A DNA stretch of 64,000 nt from NCBI GenBank assembly GCA_002189035.1, contig CM007992.1, forward strand, positions 2,666,001-2,730,000, given 5' to 3'. Shown here in pieces: positions 25,142-37,304 of this stretch. This DNA is from Utricularia gibba. Lineage: Eukaryota > Streptophyta > Magnoliopsida > Lamiales > Lentibulariaceae. Made by a program: the position numbers and the translations under genes. Numbering within the stretch: the stretch's first letter is position 1; every line of letters begins with the position of its first letter. The notes under the pieces are model-generated. The model was not told the DNA's origin and did not search any database. It saw only the letters and a program-made list of their open reading frames with translations.

Positions 25142-25575
25142 GGGCTCATCTGGTAGATTTGTTATTCTTAATAGTTATTAAAATTATTATTGTTATCGTA
25201 AATAATAATTTAATTGTTTAGAAATTAATTGTGTTTGATAACATTGTTATGATTATCATTGTTTAGGATTAAATAGTGTTTGGTAGTATATTATTAAGAT
25301 AAATATATTATAGACTTTTTTAATTTTAACTTTTATTTAATAATAATATTATATTAAATCTCTTCTTTTTTTTTCTTTTAAACGTGTTTCTTGTTTGAAA
25401 TCCAAATACGGGCTAGGGTTTAGTTTCACAACACTACCAAACACTACCAAACAATTATTAATAACCTTTATTTGGTTGTTAAAGTGTTGTGAAGCTAAAC
25501 AATTAGCATTACCAAACAGTGAATTATATTTTATTTGAGTTGTTAAATTGTCTTAACAAGTTTACCAAACACGCC
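25142..25575. mobile_element. Second Harbinger-like MITE, 434 bp, TSD TAA
   Basis: The left end GGGCTCATCTGGTAGATTTG and the right end read on the other strand, GGCGTGTTTGGTAAACTTG, are imperfect inverted repeats. TAA flanks both sides (25139-25141, 25576-25578). The interior is AT-rich with repeated ACCAAACA units and no coding capacity. Because the inverted repeats are less alike than in the 21.5-kb MITE, the family assignment is less certain. Confidence 0.65.
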
Positions 25576-25578
25576 TAA

Positions 25579-26074
25579 AAGTGTAATATAAGTGTAGATA
25601 GTTGATATTTAATATAAAGATGAAGTCGTTATTAAATGCAAACTGCCACAACTTCGTAAATGAATTTGAAGATTATGTTAAACAGTAATTAGAAATGAAG
25701 CGATAAACTTGAGTAACATAAATGTTACTAGAAATAGAATTCATTTCGTTCATTTTACATTTATTCTTATCTTAGTTCTCTTTCTACTTGTTCGAATAAA
25801 CAATGATAGGAGTAATAAAATGTCTACATTCATTTACACTAATATAATGAATTATGGGAATTGGTTCACGTTACTCTCCTTAACTAAAAATACAAGAGGA
25901 AATAGCAGAGTATATTAAATGTGCCTGAATATTGACATGTGACATGTGCCTAAACTTACATGTGGCATGTGCCTGAATACTGACATTCATTAAATGGTCC
26001 AAATAGGAAAATATTTCATTCGAAGAGTATATTAATTATGAACAAATCACTAACTCATTTCAACCCAAGATGAT
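25579..26074. other. AT-rich spacer upstream of the UGT duplication
   Basis: No gene seen. Near 25930-25990 the words ACATGTG and GTGCCTGAATA(C/T)TGACAT recur as a short local repeat. Confidence 0.4.
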
Positions 26075-26867
26075 ATTTTTCATCTTAATTTCTATCAAAA
26101 CATGTAAGCAGTAATTAATTACTTATAGACATACTAGAAGATATTGCAGAAAGATTATATCATGTATGTCTAGATGCATATGAAACCTTGAAAAGATCTA
26201 AAGAGAAGATAAGATATTTGTTCAAAATGTAAAATCAATAATCCTACCCACAGTCAAGGTGCCTAGGCACAACTGCTTTTAAAAAATTGAAATCAAAATG
26301 GAAGATGAAATTTAATTTATTTCTTTCAATGAAGATGGAAGAGAATAATAAAAAATTCTTATTTCTAAAAATAGCTCATACCAAATATATAAGTAGTGTT
26401 TTGAAAAATTTTTAAAATCTATTTTTATTTTTTAAAAGTAAAAATTTTATAACAATTTTAATTATAAAATTAATTTTATCAAAAATAATTTTAAAATTAT
26501 ACTACAAAAGTTTATTTTTTTAAAAGTATTGTTTACTTTTATTTTTTATTTTTAATTTTCAAAATAATTTTGAAAAATAAAAACAGATTTTAAAAATTTT
26601 TAGAACATTACTATATTATCTCTATCTGATCTTTTCAGATTTTTGGCATACAAGGAATTCTCTCATGATTTTTCTTCCTTTCTACTCTTTGCTAGGACGC
26701 CTTTTCTCAATCAAGGGTCATGGTCAAAATCAGCGTCATGAACACAGTCAATACAATGGGTTTTATTTATTTTTAATTTTTTAATAAATAATGATTATTA
26801 GTCAAACAAAATATCAAAATAATTTTCAAATATTACGGATGCTCAATCATTATTCTAATGAACCCTT

Positions 26868-26874
26868 TATAAAA
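26868..26874 (+). promoter_or_regulatory. TATA box of UGT copy 1
   Basis: TATAAAA lies 51 nt before ATG 26925. This rules out the upstream in-frame ATG at 26874, which overlaps the box, as the start. The second copy has TATATAA at the matching place. Confidence 0.65.
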
Positions 26875-26924
26875 TGGGGCTGGGGTTGGAAGGAGATGCT
26901 CGAGTCTCAATCATCGTAACTGCA

Positions 26925-28369
26925 ATGGCTCTCGAACCTCGTAGCGATGGAAGAAATCTCCACGTTGTGATGGTTCCGTGGCTTGCCTTTGGGCATATGC
27001 TTCCGTTCTACGATTTCGCGAAAGCCTTAGCTCAAAGGGGCCATAGAGTCACCTTCATTTCCACGCCCAGAAACATTTCCCGTCTTCCCAAACTTCCAGC
27101 TGATCTGGTTTCCTCCATAACTTTTCTCGAAATCCCACTTCCCAAGGTTATTGGTTTGCCGGAAAATGCAGAGGCCACCATGGATGTTAAGGGGGAGATG
27201 TCCAGTACCTCAAGGCGGCGTACGATGGGTTAGCTGAGAGAGTTGGCTCTTTCTTGGAGGAATCTGGAGCGGATATTGTTGTGTGTGATTTCGCTCCATA
27301 CTGGTTACCGCCGATGGCGAAAAAATTGGGTGCATTTTGTGTCTTTTTTTCCATATTCAGCGCTTGGTTTGTTGCTTTTCTGGGTACGACGAAATCTCTA
27401 ATAAATGGGATAGATGATAGAAAGAGGCCGGAAGATTTTGTGGTTCCGCCGAATTGGATTCCGTTCCCAACTAAGCTTGCCTATAAACTCTTCGAGGCGA
27501 GATGGCTTGCCGAAGAAGCTTCGAAAGTAAATGATTCAGGGGTTTCAGATACCTACAGGGCAGGAAAAGTTATTGAGAACTCGGATGCAATTGTTATTCG
27601 ACATTGCAATGAATTCGAGCCCAGATATTTGAATCTGCTTGAAGTTCTTCATCAGAAAGAAGTTATACCTCTGGGGCTGATGCTTCCTCACGCTTCAGAA
27701 GCCAGTGGCATGGATTGGGTTTCAATCGAAGACTGGCTCTCAAAACAAAGCAAAGGATCTGTGTTGTATGTTGCATTTGGAAGCGAAGTGACGCTGAGCA
27801 GGGAGCAGATGAATGAATTAGCTTATGGGTTAGAGCTCTCTGGTTTCCCTTTCTTCTGGGCTCTCAGGAAGCCAGCTGGGTCGGCTGAAGTTGAACTTCC
27901 AGACGGGTTTGAAGAGAGGAACAAGGGGAGAGGAGTTGTATGGAAGCAATGGGCGCCACAGTTGAAGATACTCGAACATGATTCAGTCGGTGCATTTTTG
28001 ACTCACAGTGGTTGGAGCTCAGTTGTGGAGAGCTTAATGTTTGGGAAACCACTTGTGCTGCTACCGGTTCTTTTCGATCAAGGGCTGAATGCAAGAGTGT
28101 TTTCTGAAAATGAATTTGGATTGGAAGTGGATAGAAATAATGAAGATGGATCATACACTAGAAATGCAGTTTCAGAAGCTATAAGAATCGTGTTTGTTGA
28201 TGAGGAGGGCCAGAGATTCAGAGACAAGGCTAGAGAAGCTCGTGGTGTATTTGGAGATAGGGAACTGCATGAGCACTACGCTGGGAAATTCATAGATTAT
28301 TTGGAAGACAAGACTATAAAAGCAGCTCCCAACACCAAGTTTATCAGAAATTCAGAGACTTCAGGGTGA
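26925..28369 (+). pseudogene. UGT91-type UDP-glycosyltransferase, copy 1, with a frameshift
   Basis: Family 1 UGTs transfer sugar from UDP-sugars to small molecules in the cytosol; many UGT91 members extend an existing sugar on flavonoids or terpenoids. The acceptor here is unknown. Reading starts at MALEPR (26925). The catalytic His lies in WLAFGHMLPFYDF. At about 27196-27205 the frame breaks: the first frame stops at 27231-27233, and family-like sequence (YLKAAYDGLAERV) continues in another frame to 28369. The second part holds the partner Asp (VVCDF) and the PSPG box from WKQWAPQLKILEHDSV to LFDQGLNAR. In this copy the PSPG HCGW motif reads HSGW. The second frame is otherwise fully open over 371 codons from its ATG at 27254, and no intron of plausible length explains the shift. 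Without the break the protein would be about 480 aa, normal for the family. Confidence 0.88.
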
Positions 28370-29746
28370 CCAGTAAGGGATGCTTATACTGTTCCACTAT
28401 TGTAATGAATAATTCTCTGTTGTGATCTTGGATGTTAAAATAAGTGTGCCATAAGAACATATTTCACAAAATACTGTCTTTAAAAACATTTCAATTAAAA
28501 AAACATTGCATAAAATGAAATCAAAATCCCAAATTAAATATAAAATAACATATTAAAACATCAATATACGTACAAGTTTATTTGAATATCAAAATTAGCC
28601 CTATTTTGTATGATCATTGTTTTGTTGGTTAAAACATCAAAATAAACTTTCCAGTAGAGTTGAAATAACCACATACGTAACATCATCCTCGACTGAACCC
28701 TCGTCATTCAAAATTGGACATAAACATATGATATTATTCAAGATATCCCTTTCATATCATCAGATTATCCCAAATAACACACATCCATACACAAAACTAT
28801 CTGTATAAAATGGAAAGTAGTGGTTTGATGAAGCCAATCTATGTTGCTACACGATTGAAACTAAAATTTTAGAGAAACTTGAATATGATTGATGCCAAAT
28901 TTCGACGCTTTCGTAGATGATTAGGGTTCAAACTTGATTTTCACAATAATTAAAATAAGGGTGCATGGATTAATTGTGAATTATTGTTATGAGCTGAAAT
29001 TTACAATCATTTTGTAAATATAAAGGTTTAATTTTGTAATAAATGAAACAGTTAGATTTAATTTTCGTATTAAAAATAGTAATATCTAAAATTGTAAATG
29101 AAAAAATAAATGTGCCACATTTGGTAATTTTTCCAATATTTGTCATCTAAATTTCTGTCAAAACACGGAAGCAATAATTAATCACTCATAGACCAACTAG
29201 TAGATGTTGCATAAATATTATACCATGTGTTCATAGATGCATATGAAACCTTGAAAAGATTTACAAAAAAGATGAGATATTTGTTCAAAATGTAAAATTG
29301 AAAAATTATCCAACCCACAAACAAGTCGCTTAGCAACAAACACTTTTAAGAAAATGAAATCAAAATGGAAGTTGAAATTCAATTTCTTTCTTCCAATGAA
29401 AATGAATGAGAAGAATAAAAAGAAAATCTCTCATTTTTAAAAACACCTCATACTAAAAATACACTCATCTCTTTCTAATCTTTGCTGATTTTTGGCTTAC
29501 AAGTAATTTTCTCATGATTTTTTTCCTTCCTACTCTTTGCTAGAACACATGTTGTCAATCAAGGGTCATGGGCAATAACTAAAATTCATCTAAAACAAGA
29601 GAAATAAATGTAAACAAGCACAATAATATAATGAGCTTTATTTATTTTGAATTTTTTAATGAGAAATAATTATCATTCAAACAAAATATAAAAAAAAATC
29701 TTCAAATACATGCACCTATCCTAAATCATTATTCTAATGAACCCAT

Positions 29747-29753
29747 TATATAA
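29747..29753 (+). promoter_or_regulatory. TATA box of UGT copy 2
   Basis: TATATAA lies 43 nt before ATG 29796, at the position matching TATAAAA of copy 1, within otherwise conserved upstream sequence. Confidence 0.6.
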
Positions 29754-29795
29754 TGAGGCCTGGTTGGAAGGAGATGCTCAATCATTGTACCTGCA

Positions 29796-31237
29796 ATGGC
29801 TCTCGAACCTCTTCGCGAAGGAAGAAATCTCCACATTGTGATGGTTCCGTGGCTTGCCTTTGGGCATATGATTCCCTTCTACGATTTGTCGAAAGCCTTA
29901 GCTCAAAGGGGCCATAGAATCACCTTCATTTCCACGCCCAGAAACATTTCCCGTCTTCCCAAACTTCCAGATGATCTAGTTTCCTCCATAACTTTCCTCG
30001 AAATCCCACTTCCCAAAGTTATCGGTTTGCCTGAAAATGCAGAGGCCACCATGGATGTTAAGGGGAAGATGTTCAGTACCTCAAGGCGGCGTACGATGGG
30101 TTAGCTGAGAGAGTTGACTCTTTTTTGGAGGAATCTGGAGCGCATGTTGTTGTGTGTGATATCACTACATACTGGTTGCCGCCGATGGCGAAAAAATTGG
30201 GTGTATTTTGTGTCTTTTTTTCCATATTCAATGCTTGGTTTCTTGCTTTTCTGGGCCCGACGAAATCTGTAATAAAGCGGATAGATGAAAGAAAGAGGCC
30301 GGAAGATTTTGTGGTTCCGCCGAATTGGATTCCATTCCCAACTAAGGTTGCTTATAAACTCTACGAGGCGAGATGGATGGTCGAAGAAGCTGCAAAAGTA
30401 AATGATTCAGGGGTTTCAGATACCTACAGAGGAGGAAAAGTTGTTGAGAACTCCGATGCAATTGTTATTCGACATTGCAATGAATTCGAGCCTAAATGGT
30501 TGAATCTGCTTGAAGTTCTTCATCAGAAAGAAGTTATACCTCTGGGGCTAATGCTTCCTCACGCTTCAGAAGCCAGTGACATGGGTTGGGTTTCAATCGA
30601 AGACTGGCTCTCAAAACAAAGCAAGGGATCTGTGTTGTATGTTGCACTTGGAAGCGAAGTGACGCTGAGCAGGGAACAGACGAATGAATTAGCTTATGGG
30701 TTAGAGCTGTCTGGTTTCCCTTTCTTCTGGGCTCTCAGAAAGCCAGCTGGGTCGGCTGAAGTTGAACTTCCAGATGGGTTTGAAGAGAGGAACAAGGGGA
30801 GAGGAGTTGTATGGAAGCAATGGGCGCCGCAGTTGAAGATACTCGAACATGATTCAGTTGGTGCATTTTTGACTCACTGTGGTTGGAGCTCAGTTGTGGA
30901 GAGTTTAATGTTTGGGAAACCACTTGTGCTGCTACCGTTTCATATCGATCAAGGGCTGAATGCGAGAGTTCTTTCTGAAAAGGAATTTGGATTGGAAGTG
31001 GATAGAAACGATGAGGATGGATCATACAGTAGAAATGCAGTTTCAGAAGCTATAAGAATCGTGCTTGTTGATGAGGAGGGCCAGAGATTCAGAGACAACG
31101 CTGGAGAAGCTCGTGCGGTATTTGGAGATAGGGAGCTGCATGAGAACTATGTTGAGAACTTCATAGATTATTTGAAAGGCAAGACTATAAATGCTCCCAA
31201 CACCAAGTTTGTCAGAAATTCAGAGACTTTGGGGTGA
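29796..31237 (+). pseudogene. UGT91-type UDP-glycosyltransferase, copy 2, with the same frameshift
   Basis: Very similar to copy 1. It starts MALEPLREGRNLH; the catalytic His is in WLAFGHMIPFYDL. The frame breaks at the equivalent place (about 30066-30075), and the first frame stops at the equivalent TAG (30102-30104). The second frame, open for 370 codons from ATG 30125 to 31237, has VVVCDITTYW and a PSPG box with the normal HCGWSSVVE and PFHIDQG. HCGWSS rather than HCGWNS is usual for UGT91. That both copies share the lesion means it existed before the duplication, was spread by gene conversion, or is not a lesion. The downstream frame has stayed open in both copies, so a truncated product lacking the catalytic His cannot be excluded. 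Confidence 0.88.
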
Positions 31238-31420
31238 ACAGTAAGGGATGCTTAGTTTGTTCCACTCACTATTGTAACCAATAATTTCATGTTGTGGATC
31301 TGCGATGTAATAGGTGCGTCATAAGAACATGTTTGACAGAATACATGCGTTTCCAAAATATTTCCTAACATTGCATAAAATCAAATCAAATATAGAATAA
31401 CACATTACATATTTTCCCAA

Positions 31421-31766
31421 GTTCCATTTCATGTTCGGCTTTGAGTTCACTCTCTTCTTTCTAGCAATTCTGGATTTTATGTTTGTGGTTCTAATTTTGG
31501 TTTAGGTTCCCAATCTTCAAGAAGAGGTTCTGACTCTTCCACTAGCTTTGAGTTATCAATCATTGGTTCTAATATTAGTTGTTATGCATTAGTGTAGTTG
31601 TCCTCCCCTACTTCTTCAAGGGTGATTCCTTCCTCCTCTGTCACCTTCTCTGCCTTTGTGTCGGGTATCTTGGTGAGTTCATTATGTTGTAAACGAATAC
31701 GATGAATAAGAAAAACCGAAAACTTAAGACACATAAAACACTATTCTAAAGTATTTTTTGATCTCC
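31421..31766. other. Spacer between the UGT duplication and the MULE
   Basis: On the minus strand there are broken acidic readings (for example VTEEEGITLEEVGEDNYTNA and SEPLLEDWEPKPKLEPQT) with stops between them, perhaps a retroelement trace. No gene is called. Confidence 0.3.
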
Positions 31767-31775
31767 AGAATTTAA

Positions 31776-31854
31776 GGAAAAAGTAATATAAATAATATTG
31801 TTTATTAAAATCATTATATTAATAATGTTATGCGCTACTAGTAGTGGCGCTTTG
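31776..31854 (+). repeat. Left terminal inverted repeat of the MULE (79 bp)
   Basis: Pairs with 37421-37499 at 75 of 79 positions by eye. Starts GGAAAAAGTAATATAAATAA; its inner end is GTAGTGGCGCTTTG. Confidence 0.93.
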
Positions 31855-31990
31855 ATATCTTCAATGAGTGGTACCATCAATGATTGCGCCTTAGATAAAG
31901 CTCCATCATTGATGGTGCCTTAGGTAAGCCTCAGTCCGTGATGGCGCCTTAGATAAGACACCATACGTGATGACGCTTTAGATCTGTTAA
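31855..31990. repeat. Left subterminal repeat array of the MULE
   Basis: Four to five degenerate units of the type GATG(G/A)(C/T)GC(C/T)TTAGATAA, with TGATGG/CATCA cores, at about 20-35-bp spacing (for example ATTGCGCCTTAGATAA, GATGGTGCCTTAGGTAA, GATGGCGCCTTAGATAA, GATGACGCTTTAGATC). The same words recur inverted at the right end. Clustered subterminal repeats are often transposase-binding sites, but that role is inferred here. Confidence 0.7.
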
Positions 31991-32176
31991 GCCCAAACTT
32001 CTCCTTCTATATATATCTCACATTTTCACAAATTTTTTCATTCATCTTCAAAGTTGAGTAGAATTGGAGTTGAAGAAAATTTTGGTAATATCGTTTTTTC
32101 ATTTTATAGTATTATTTATTTAAATTTTTTATATTTCATAATAATTAATTACATATATTTGTTTTACCATTTTAAA

Positions 32177-34588
32177 ATGGATAAACATACTAGCGATTTT
32201 TTTGATTTTTTGGAAATGTCATCCGATTTGCCCTACAATGAGAGTGAAAGTTCGCATACTCCTTCATGGACTTGCATCAATATGCCAAATGTCAATTATG
32301 GAGGTACTTATTTTATTACACATGTTAAGACATCCATTTTTTTATATTTGTAATAATTAATTGTATTGTAGGTGTATTTCCGAGTTTTCAATTATCATTA
32401 TCTTTAAACCATGATAACAGTTCAAGTGTGAATGTGGCTGAAGGATTCCCCATAGAAGGTAATTTTAGTGAGATTAAGTCTTAATATATGAAATTATTAT
32501 CATTAATTGTTTTTTTAAGATATGGTCGACCTTGATGATGACGGTGGAGACACCGACTCGAGTGAGGATTCTGAAGCCCCACCAAAAAATGTTTGTGAAA
32601 ACGAAGCACCAGAGACCGGAATTGAGGCACCTCGTGTAGTACAATTGCCCGGATCTCGCTCTCGACGATTCTCTGGAGTGTTTCGTGAGGGAGGAATACC
32701 TTCTATCCAAAACAATCCGGTAAACAATTTCATATCCGAAGAATTTAAATATGGTGGCAAATATAGGCGATATGATGAGAAGATACATGTGCTAAATAAG
32801 GAAATTGCATTTACCAGTAAAGTTCATTCCTAATATTGTGTTGCCCACTATCATATAAAACGAGGATATGAATTCATCGTTCCTGTTAGTCAGCCTACAT
32901 TCTGGGAGGGCAAATGCGCTCGTGCTAACATGGATCCTAAGTGTTATTGGCGTATAAGGATTATGCGATTTGCACGTGATGGAGTTTGGCAAGTATCGGT
33001 CTGTGACTTTCCACATACTTCATGGCATATATGGATGGAGCGCAACATCGCAACCTTTCTGGTTTATTCATTGGATATAAACTTATGCATACTGCACATA
33101 GAGAAGGAGGTATAGTTTAAATATTTCTTAATTTTTAACATAGTTTATATTTTTAATAAATTTTCTTTTTTGTAGAGATTAAGGTTGCAGATGCTTGAAA
33201 ATGTATTTTTGAAAAATATCAAAAGAAGATTACTTATGAACGTGCATGGTACGGTGCTCAACTTGCTTTTGAGTTGGTCTATGGAACATGGGAATTATCA
33301 GTGCAAAAACTACCTGCATTATTTCTATCAATCACGCAAGCCAATCCGGGTACATTGGTCTTGTGGGACTGCTTTCCCACTATTGCAGGAGAGGATCATA
33401 AAATCATGTACTATGTTTTTTGAGCCCATGGTCCCTTTATTCGACCATTCAAGTTTTGCAGGCTTGTTGTTATGGTCGATGTCACCTTTTTATATGGACG
33501 TTATGACCACAAGTTGCTCGTGACCACTACCAAGGATTAAGGTGGTCACATCCTACCACTAGCCTATGCATTCATCGATGAGGAGATTAGAGATGCATAT
33601 CTTTGGTTTATTGATTTGCTAGATGAGCATTTTTTTTGTCGAGGCCAGGGTAGTATAATCTCGGACAAAGTTGCAGGCATGCTTGCAGCTGTGAGGAATT
33701 ATGGTGGGTTTCAAGAAGGCCGTCTGGCCCACTTTTGGAGTTTGCGTCATTATGTTTCCAACTTCAACAAGAAGTTTGGAAGCAAAATACTTAAGCAAAT
33801 GGCTTACAATGCCGGAGCAACATGTGATCCAAGAATGATGATGATGTACCTCGAATGGATTCAAAAGAAAAATCCGATGGCTTATGCATGGTTCTTTGAG
33901 CCGGAAAATGGTCCATATGAGAGATGGGCACTCTCATATGATTCTGGCAGACGCTACGGGAATATAACTTCTAATGCAACAGAGATCATGAACAACGTTC
34001 TCAAGGTTTGCTGTCGGTTTCCCTTAGATACAATTGTTGAGACTACGTTGTACAAGTCAGCTACCATCCTCCACGAGCGTAAAGAGGAGATCACCTCGAT
34101 GACAAAAAACCACCAGGTATTATGTTTGAGGTTACTTAATTTCAAGTATTTTTAATGTTTTATTATTTTACTTTATGTATAACACTTGTTATCTGTGTAT
34201 GCAGGCGCTCTTAGATGAGGCAAAACGTTTTTGGGATAGAGCACGTGAACGAACTAAGACACACAAGGTGCATCAATTCGAGACGACGAATATGCCATTT
34301 CACATTGAAGTCATCAGCTGTGGAAAAGGGAGACGCTATCGTTATATAGTGATGCTTTGTGATCAAATTTGTAGTTGCGGAAAGTGGACTAAGTATGGTG
34401 TTCCATGCTCTCATGCTGTTGATGTTGTTGAAAAGGTGAAGTTAAGTGCCGACGATCTCATGATTAGTCTTGATATATTGCATGTGTTGCGACAAACGTA
34501 TAGTGAAGAGGTTTTCAACCCTCTTGACTCTGATACATGTGTCTCTTACTCGGGCTGGACCCTATACCATGATTCTACACGCCGTTAG
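32177..34588 (+). pseudogene. mudrA-like MULE transposase, disrupted
   Basis: A DDE transposase of the Mutator superfamily, which cuts out and inserts the element. The likely start is MDKHTSDFF (32177); short exons follow, with introns near 32304-32371 and 32460-32519, and another at about 34117-34204. The DNA-binding N-terminal part is read at 32830-33040 (VAHYHIKRGYEF, CYWRIRIMRF). The catalytic region has the first Asp in LVVMVDVTFLYGRY (about 33465), the second in SIISDKVAGMLAAV (about 33650) and the Glu in NATEIMNNVLK (about 33974). A C-terminal SWIM zinc finger, CSCGKWTKYGVPCSHAV, ends the domain order (34370-34420). In-frame stops at 32831-32833 and 33538-33540 and frame changes in 33040-33620 show it is broken. 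Confidence 0.86.
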
Positions 34589-34801
34589 ACTATTATTGGC
34601 AGACAGCGTCGCACAAGAATACACAACGAGATGGATTGGGGAGTGAATCCACTACCAGCAGAATAGTCTAATAAATTTGGTTTTTTCTAGTTTGAACTTT
34701 GATTAATTGCTAGTTGGAGTTATTTATTTTGGATATTTTATTTATGGTTGTTTTCAAACTACTTTCATAAAAATAGCTTATTCGATAACAACAAAACACA
34801 T

Positions 34802-36819
34802 CTACTCATGCCTACGCTGCCGTGATGATGATGGACGGGTTGCATCATGTGGACCACTATATGGTGGTGGAAATGGGAATCTCCAATACCCATGTCGCCT
34901 CTCAGCACTAGACTGGCTCGATCCTGCATGGGGCATCATGAACTCCGGGTAAGGAGGCGGCCAAGGATATGACGGAGTCATAGCCAAGAGTAGTGGTCGC
35001 ACATAGGAAGAGGAGCCTCGCATGTTGATGGTCTACTCGTTGGTGCCACATATTGCTGAAACAACTCTCCATTGAAATCCTCGTATGCTTGGTCCATGTG
35101 GACCTGTGTAGGGTCATCATCACTAGGTAGCGGTGAGTGATGTGCCACGAGTGGCTGGCTCCATCCAAGCTGCTGGCTAAGACCCTCATATGCCCACGTT
35201 GCTTCTTGATCCCCAACACGAAATCTATCTAGCTGTGCGACCTGAAAACAAACAAGATATCAGAAATAAGTTTACACGATCTAACTCATATTTGCACGAA
35301 GGATTATTTTACCGCATAAGCTATCGGCTCTGCATCTCCACCTCAATATCCATCACCCTTCTCTCGTCTTCTTCCAAGATACAACAATGCGCGTGTCCCC
35401 AGACACTGTAGGGATGTCATGCATCTGGAGAATGTGAGTGTGCCTAGATGCCCACAAAGCTACACGTGCAGCATGCTCCAATGTCCAATTAGTATCGTAG
35501 GAGTCTCTGGTAAACTTATGTTCTACAGGATATCGATCTGGAGGGAGTGGAATAACAAGGCCACATCCAAATTGACGAGAAACTCGATCAGGGCAATGAG
35601 GCTCCACTCGAGATGCATATATCATCAGACCGGCATACTGCCAAAGCATACGATCACATTCAGGAACACACAGTAAATGTATATCCTCGTAAGGAGTCCA
35701 CTCAAATTGTCCAAGAAACAATGAAATGTGTGTCATGACAATATCCACGGTTCAACGAAAAATAAATTTATATGAAAACAATGTACCTCGTCATCCCCGC
35801 AAACCAAATCAAGTGTGTCACGGATTGGCTCTAACTTGTGGGAGACCACATTTGAGTGGTCGAGCCAACGTTCAAACCTCCAACCATATACGGAAGGTTT
35901 AAACCCCTCGCCCTCCCAATATACATCGTGTGAGAAATGACGCTTCAGTATAGGACGTAGAGATGAGATCCGAGTATATGCCCACAGATGCATAAAAAAC
36001 ATTATAATATGATAAATTTTAACGTATATAATACTAGTAGGAAAATCAAGAAATTGAACCTGAAGAAGACGATGAGCACCACCCATTGTAACTCACCTAA
36101 GCACACACAAATCAAGCTCGCGATATAAATTCGCTAGGACAACTGTCCCCCAACTAGTAGTCATCTAGCGATCTTGATCTGCCATCCAATCAAGGACACT
36201 TAACTTGGCACGGTTACTGGTGGCATCCTGGAAAAAAACCCCACAACAGACTAATAGTACCACCGCACAAGCAAAACGTACAACTTCCTCCTCAAAAGTC
36301 TCCGTTGTATACAAATGTATGTATCATCAATGTATATCTGAAGGCCAGTCATAATAAAATGTGAATCACCAACAATAAAAGTCTCCTCGAGCTCCCCTCC
36401 AAACTGTTTGACACATAGTTCACGCCATTGCTGTGTTGTGCGTTTTGTGCGAGTGCGAACCATCGGTATACCATCAATACGAAGACCCATAGCATAGAAA
36501 CATCTTGGAGAGTGATCGTGGCCTCTCCACATGGTAAGAAGAAGGTGTGCGTCTCTGGACGCCATCTCTCAACTAAAGCTGTGAGTAAATTGGGATCTGG
36601 TTTCATTCGTAATGTCTTAAGAACTCTATAAAAAACCCAATCATCGAGATATCTCGCAATCGTCTCCTCCCATGATTTGCATGCTAAGAATTTGTAGCTG
36701 TGTTTGAATTGCATCGTTTTACGGTTTGATCCCTGTAATAGATCATAAGTAATGTGTTGTTGCTGCATATCCAATAGGCTCGGATCCTCAGGACCATGAA
36801 CTCTTAAACGTGACGACAT
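34802..36819 (-). pseudogene. Plant mobile domain (PMD, MAIN-like) gene carried by the MULE, disrupted
   Basis: PMD proteins (Pfam aminotransferase-like, plant mobile domain) include Arabidopsis MAIN and MAIL1, nuclear factors for gene expression and transposon silencing; many other PMD genes lie in transposons. The reading starts MSSRLRVHGPEDPSLL (36819). Its typical segments are WRPETHTFFLPCGEATITLQDVSML, then after a frame break near 36487 GLRIDGIPMVRTRTK, then SWGTVVLANLYRELDLC (about 36110-36160), LWAYTRISSLRP (35995-35950) and WTPYEDIHLL...YASRVEPHCPDRVSRQFG (35700-35560). The C-terminal tail is Pro/Ser/Arg-rich and ends SRQRRHE at 34802. Introns probably separate the blocks, for example a GTGAG donor near 36097. 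It converges with the transposase. The break near 36487 looks like one missing base, so this allele may be non-functional. Confidence 0.82.
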
Positions 36820-37304
36820 GTCAATCTACAAAAAAAACATTACATATTTGACAAGAAATGATATAATAAATTAAATATATTATTCAATAATAAAAAAATA
36901 ATAAAAACATATTATTCATAAAAAAAATCTTACGTCAATGTACAAAAAAATGTAAAACAAATTGATAAATATCATATATGTAATAAAAAAATCATGACAA
37001 ATTAATAAAGAAAATTATTATCAAACAATAAAAAAAATTAAATAACTAGATTGTTTTCTTGCAATCAACAAATTAAATTATCAAAACTTGCGAATATATA
37101 AAAAATTCATAGTCTTACCCTTATAATCAAAATGTTTTTTTATCACAATTTACACTTGTAGGATATGAACAACGCTCAGGGTATTTATAAGGAGAATGTA
37201 CTAATAGGACAAGTGAGCGTGCTTGGAGAATAGAAGGGGAGCATGGGCTCCTACCATTGAGAGTATCGAGGGGAATGGAAGGGGAGCGTGGGCTTCTGCT
37301 ATTG

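Larger units (their letters stand above)
26075..31420 (+). repeat. Tandem segmental duplication of a UGT gene with its flanks
   Basis: Unit 1 (about 26075-28560) and unit 2 (about 29140-31420) match in the coding region, in several hundred bases upstream (shared GATGCATATGAAACCTTG at about 26173 and 29237, and TTGTTCAAAATGTAAAAT) and downstream (shared CAGTAAGGGATGCTTA after the stops, then CATAAGAACAT). The duplication therefore includes promoter and 3' region. The unit boundaries are approximate, and 28560-29140 between the units is AT-rich with no gene. Confidence 0.85.

Noticed and set aside
26874-26924. Upstream in-frame ATG for UGT copy 1
   Set aside because: It overlaps the TATA box, and the extension is absent from copy 2. 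The start at 26925 is used.
27185-27205. A GT...AG 20-nt 'intron' that would restore the UGT reading frame in both copies
   Set aside because: Far below the minimum size of a plant spliceosomal intron, and the sequence inside matches what the family encodes there. A single-base shift is more likely.
27864-28154. Minus-strand ORFs opposite the UGT genes (also 30735-31025)
   Set aside because: Frame shadows of the conserved PSPG region. Both copies show them only because the coding strand is conserved.
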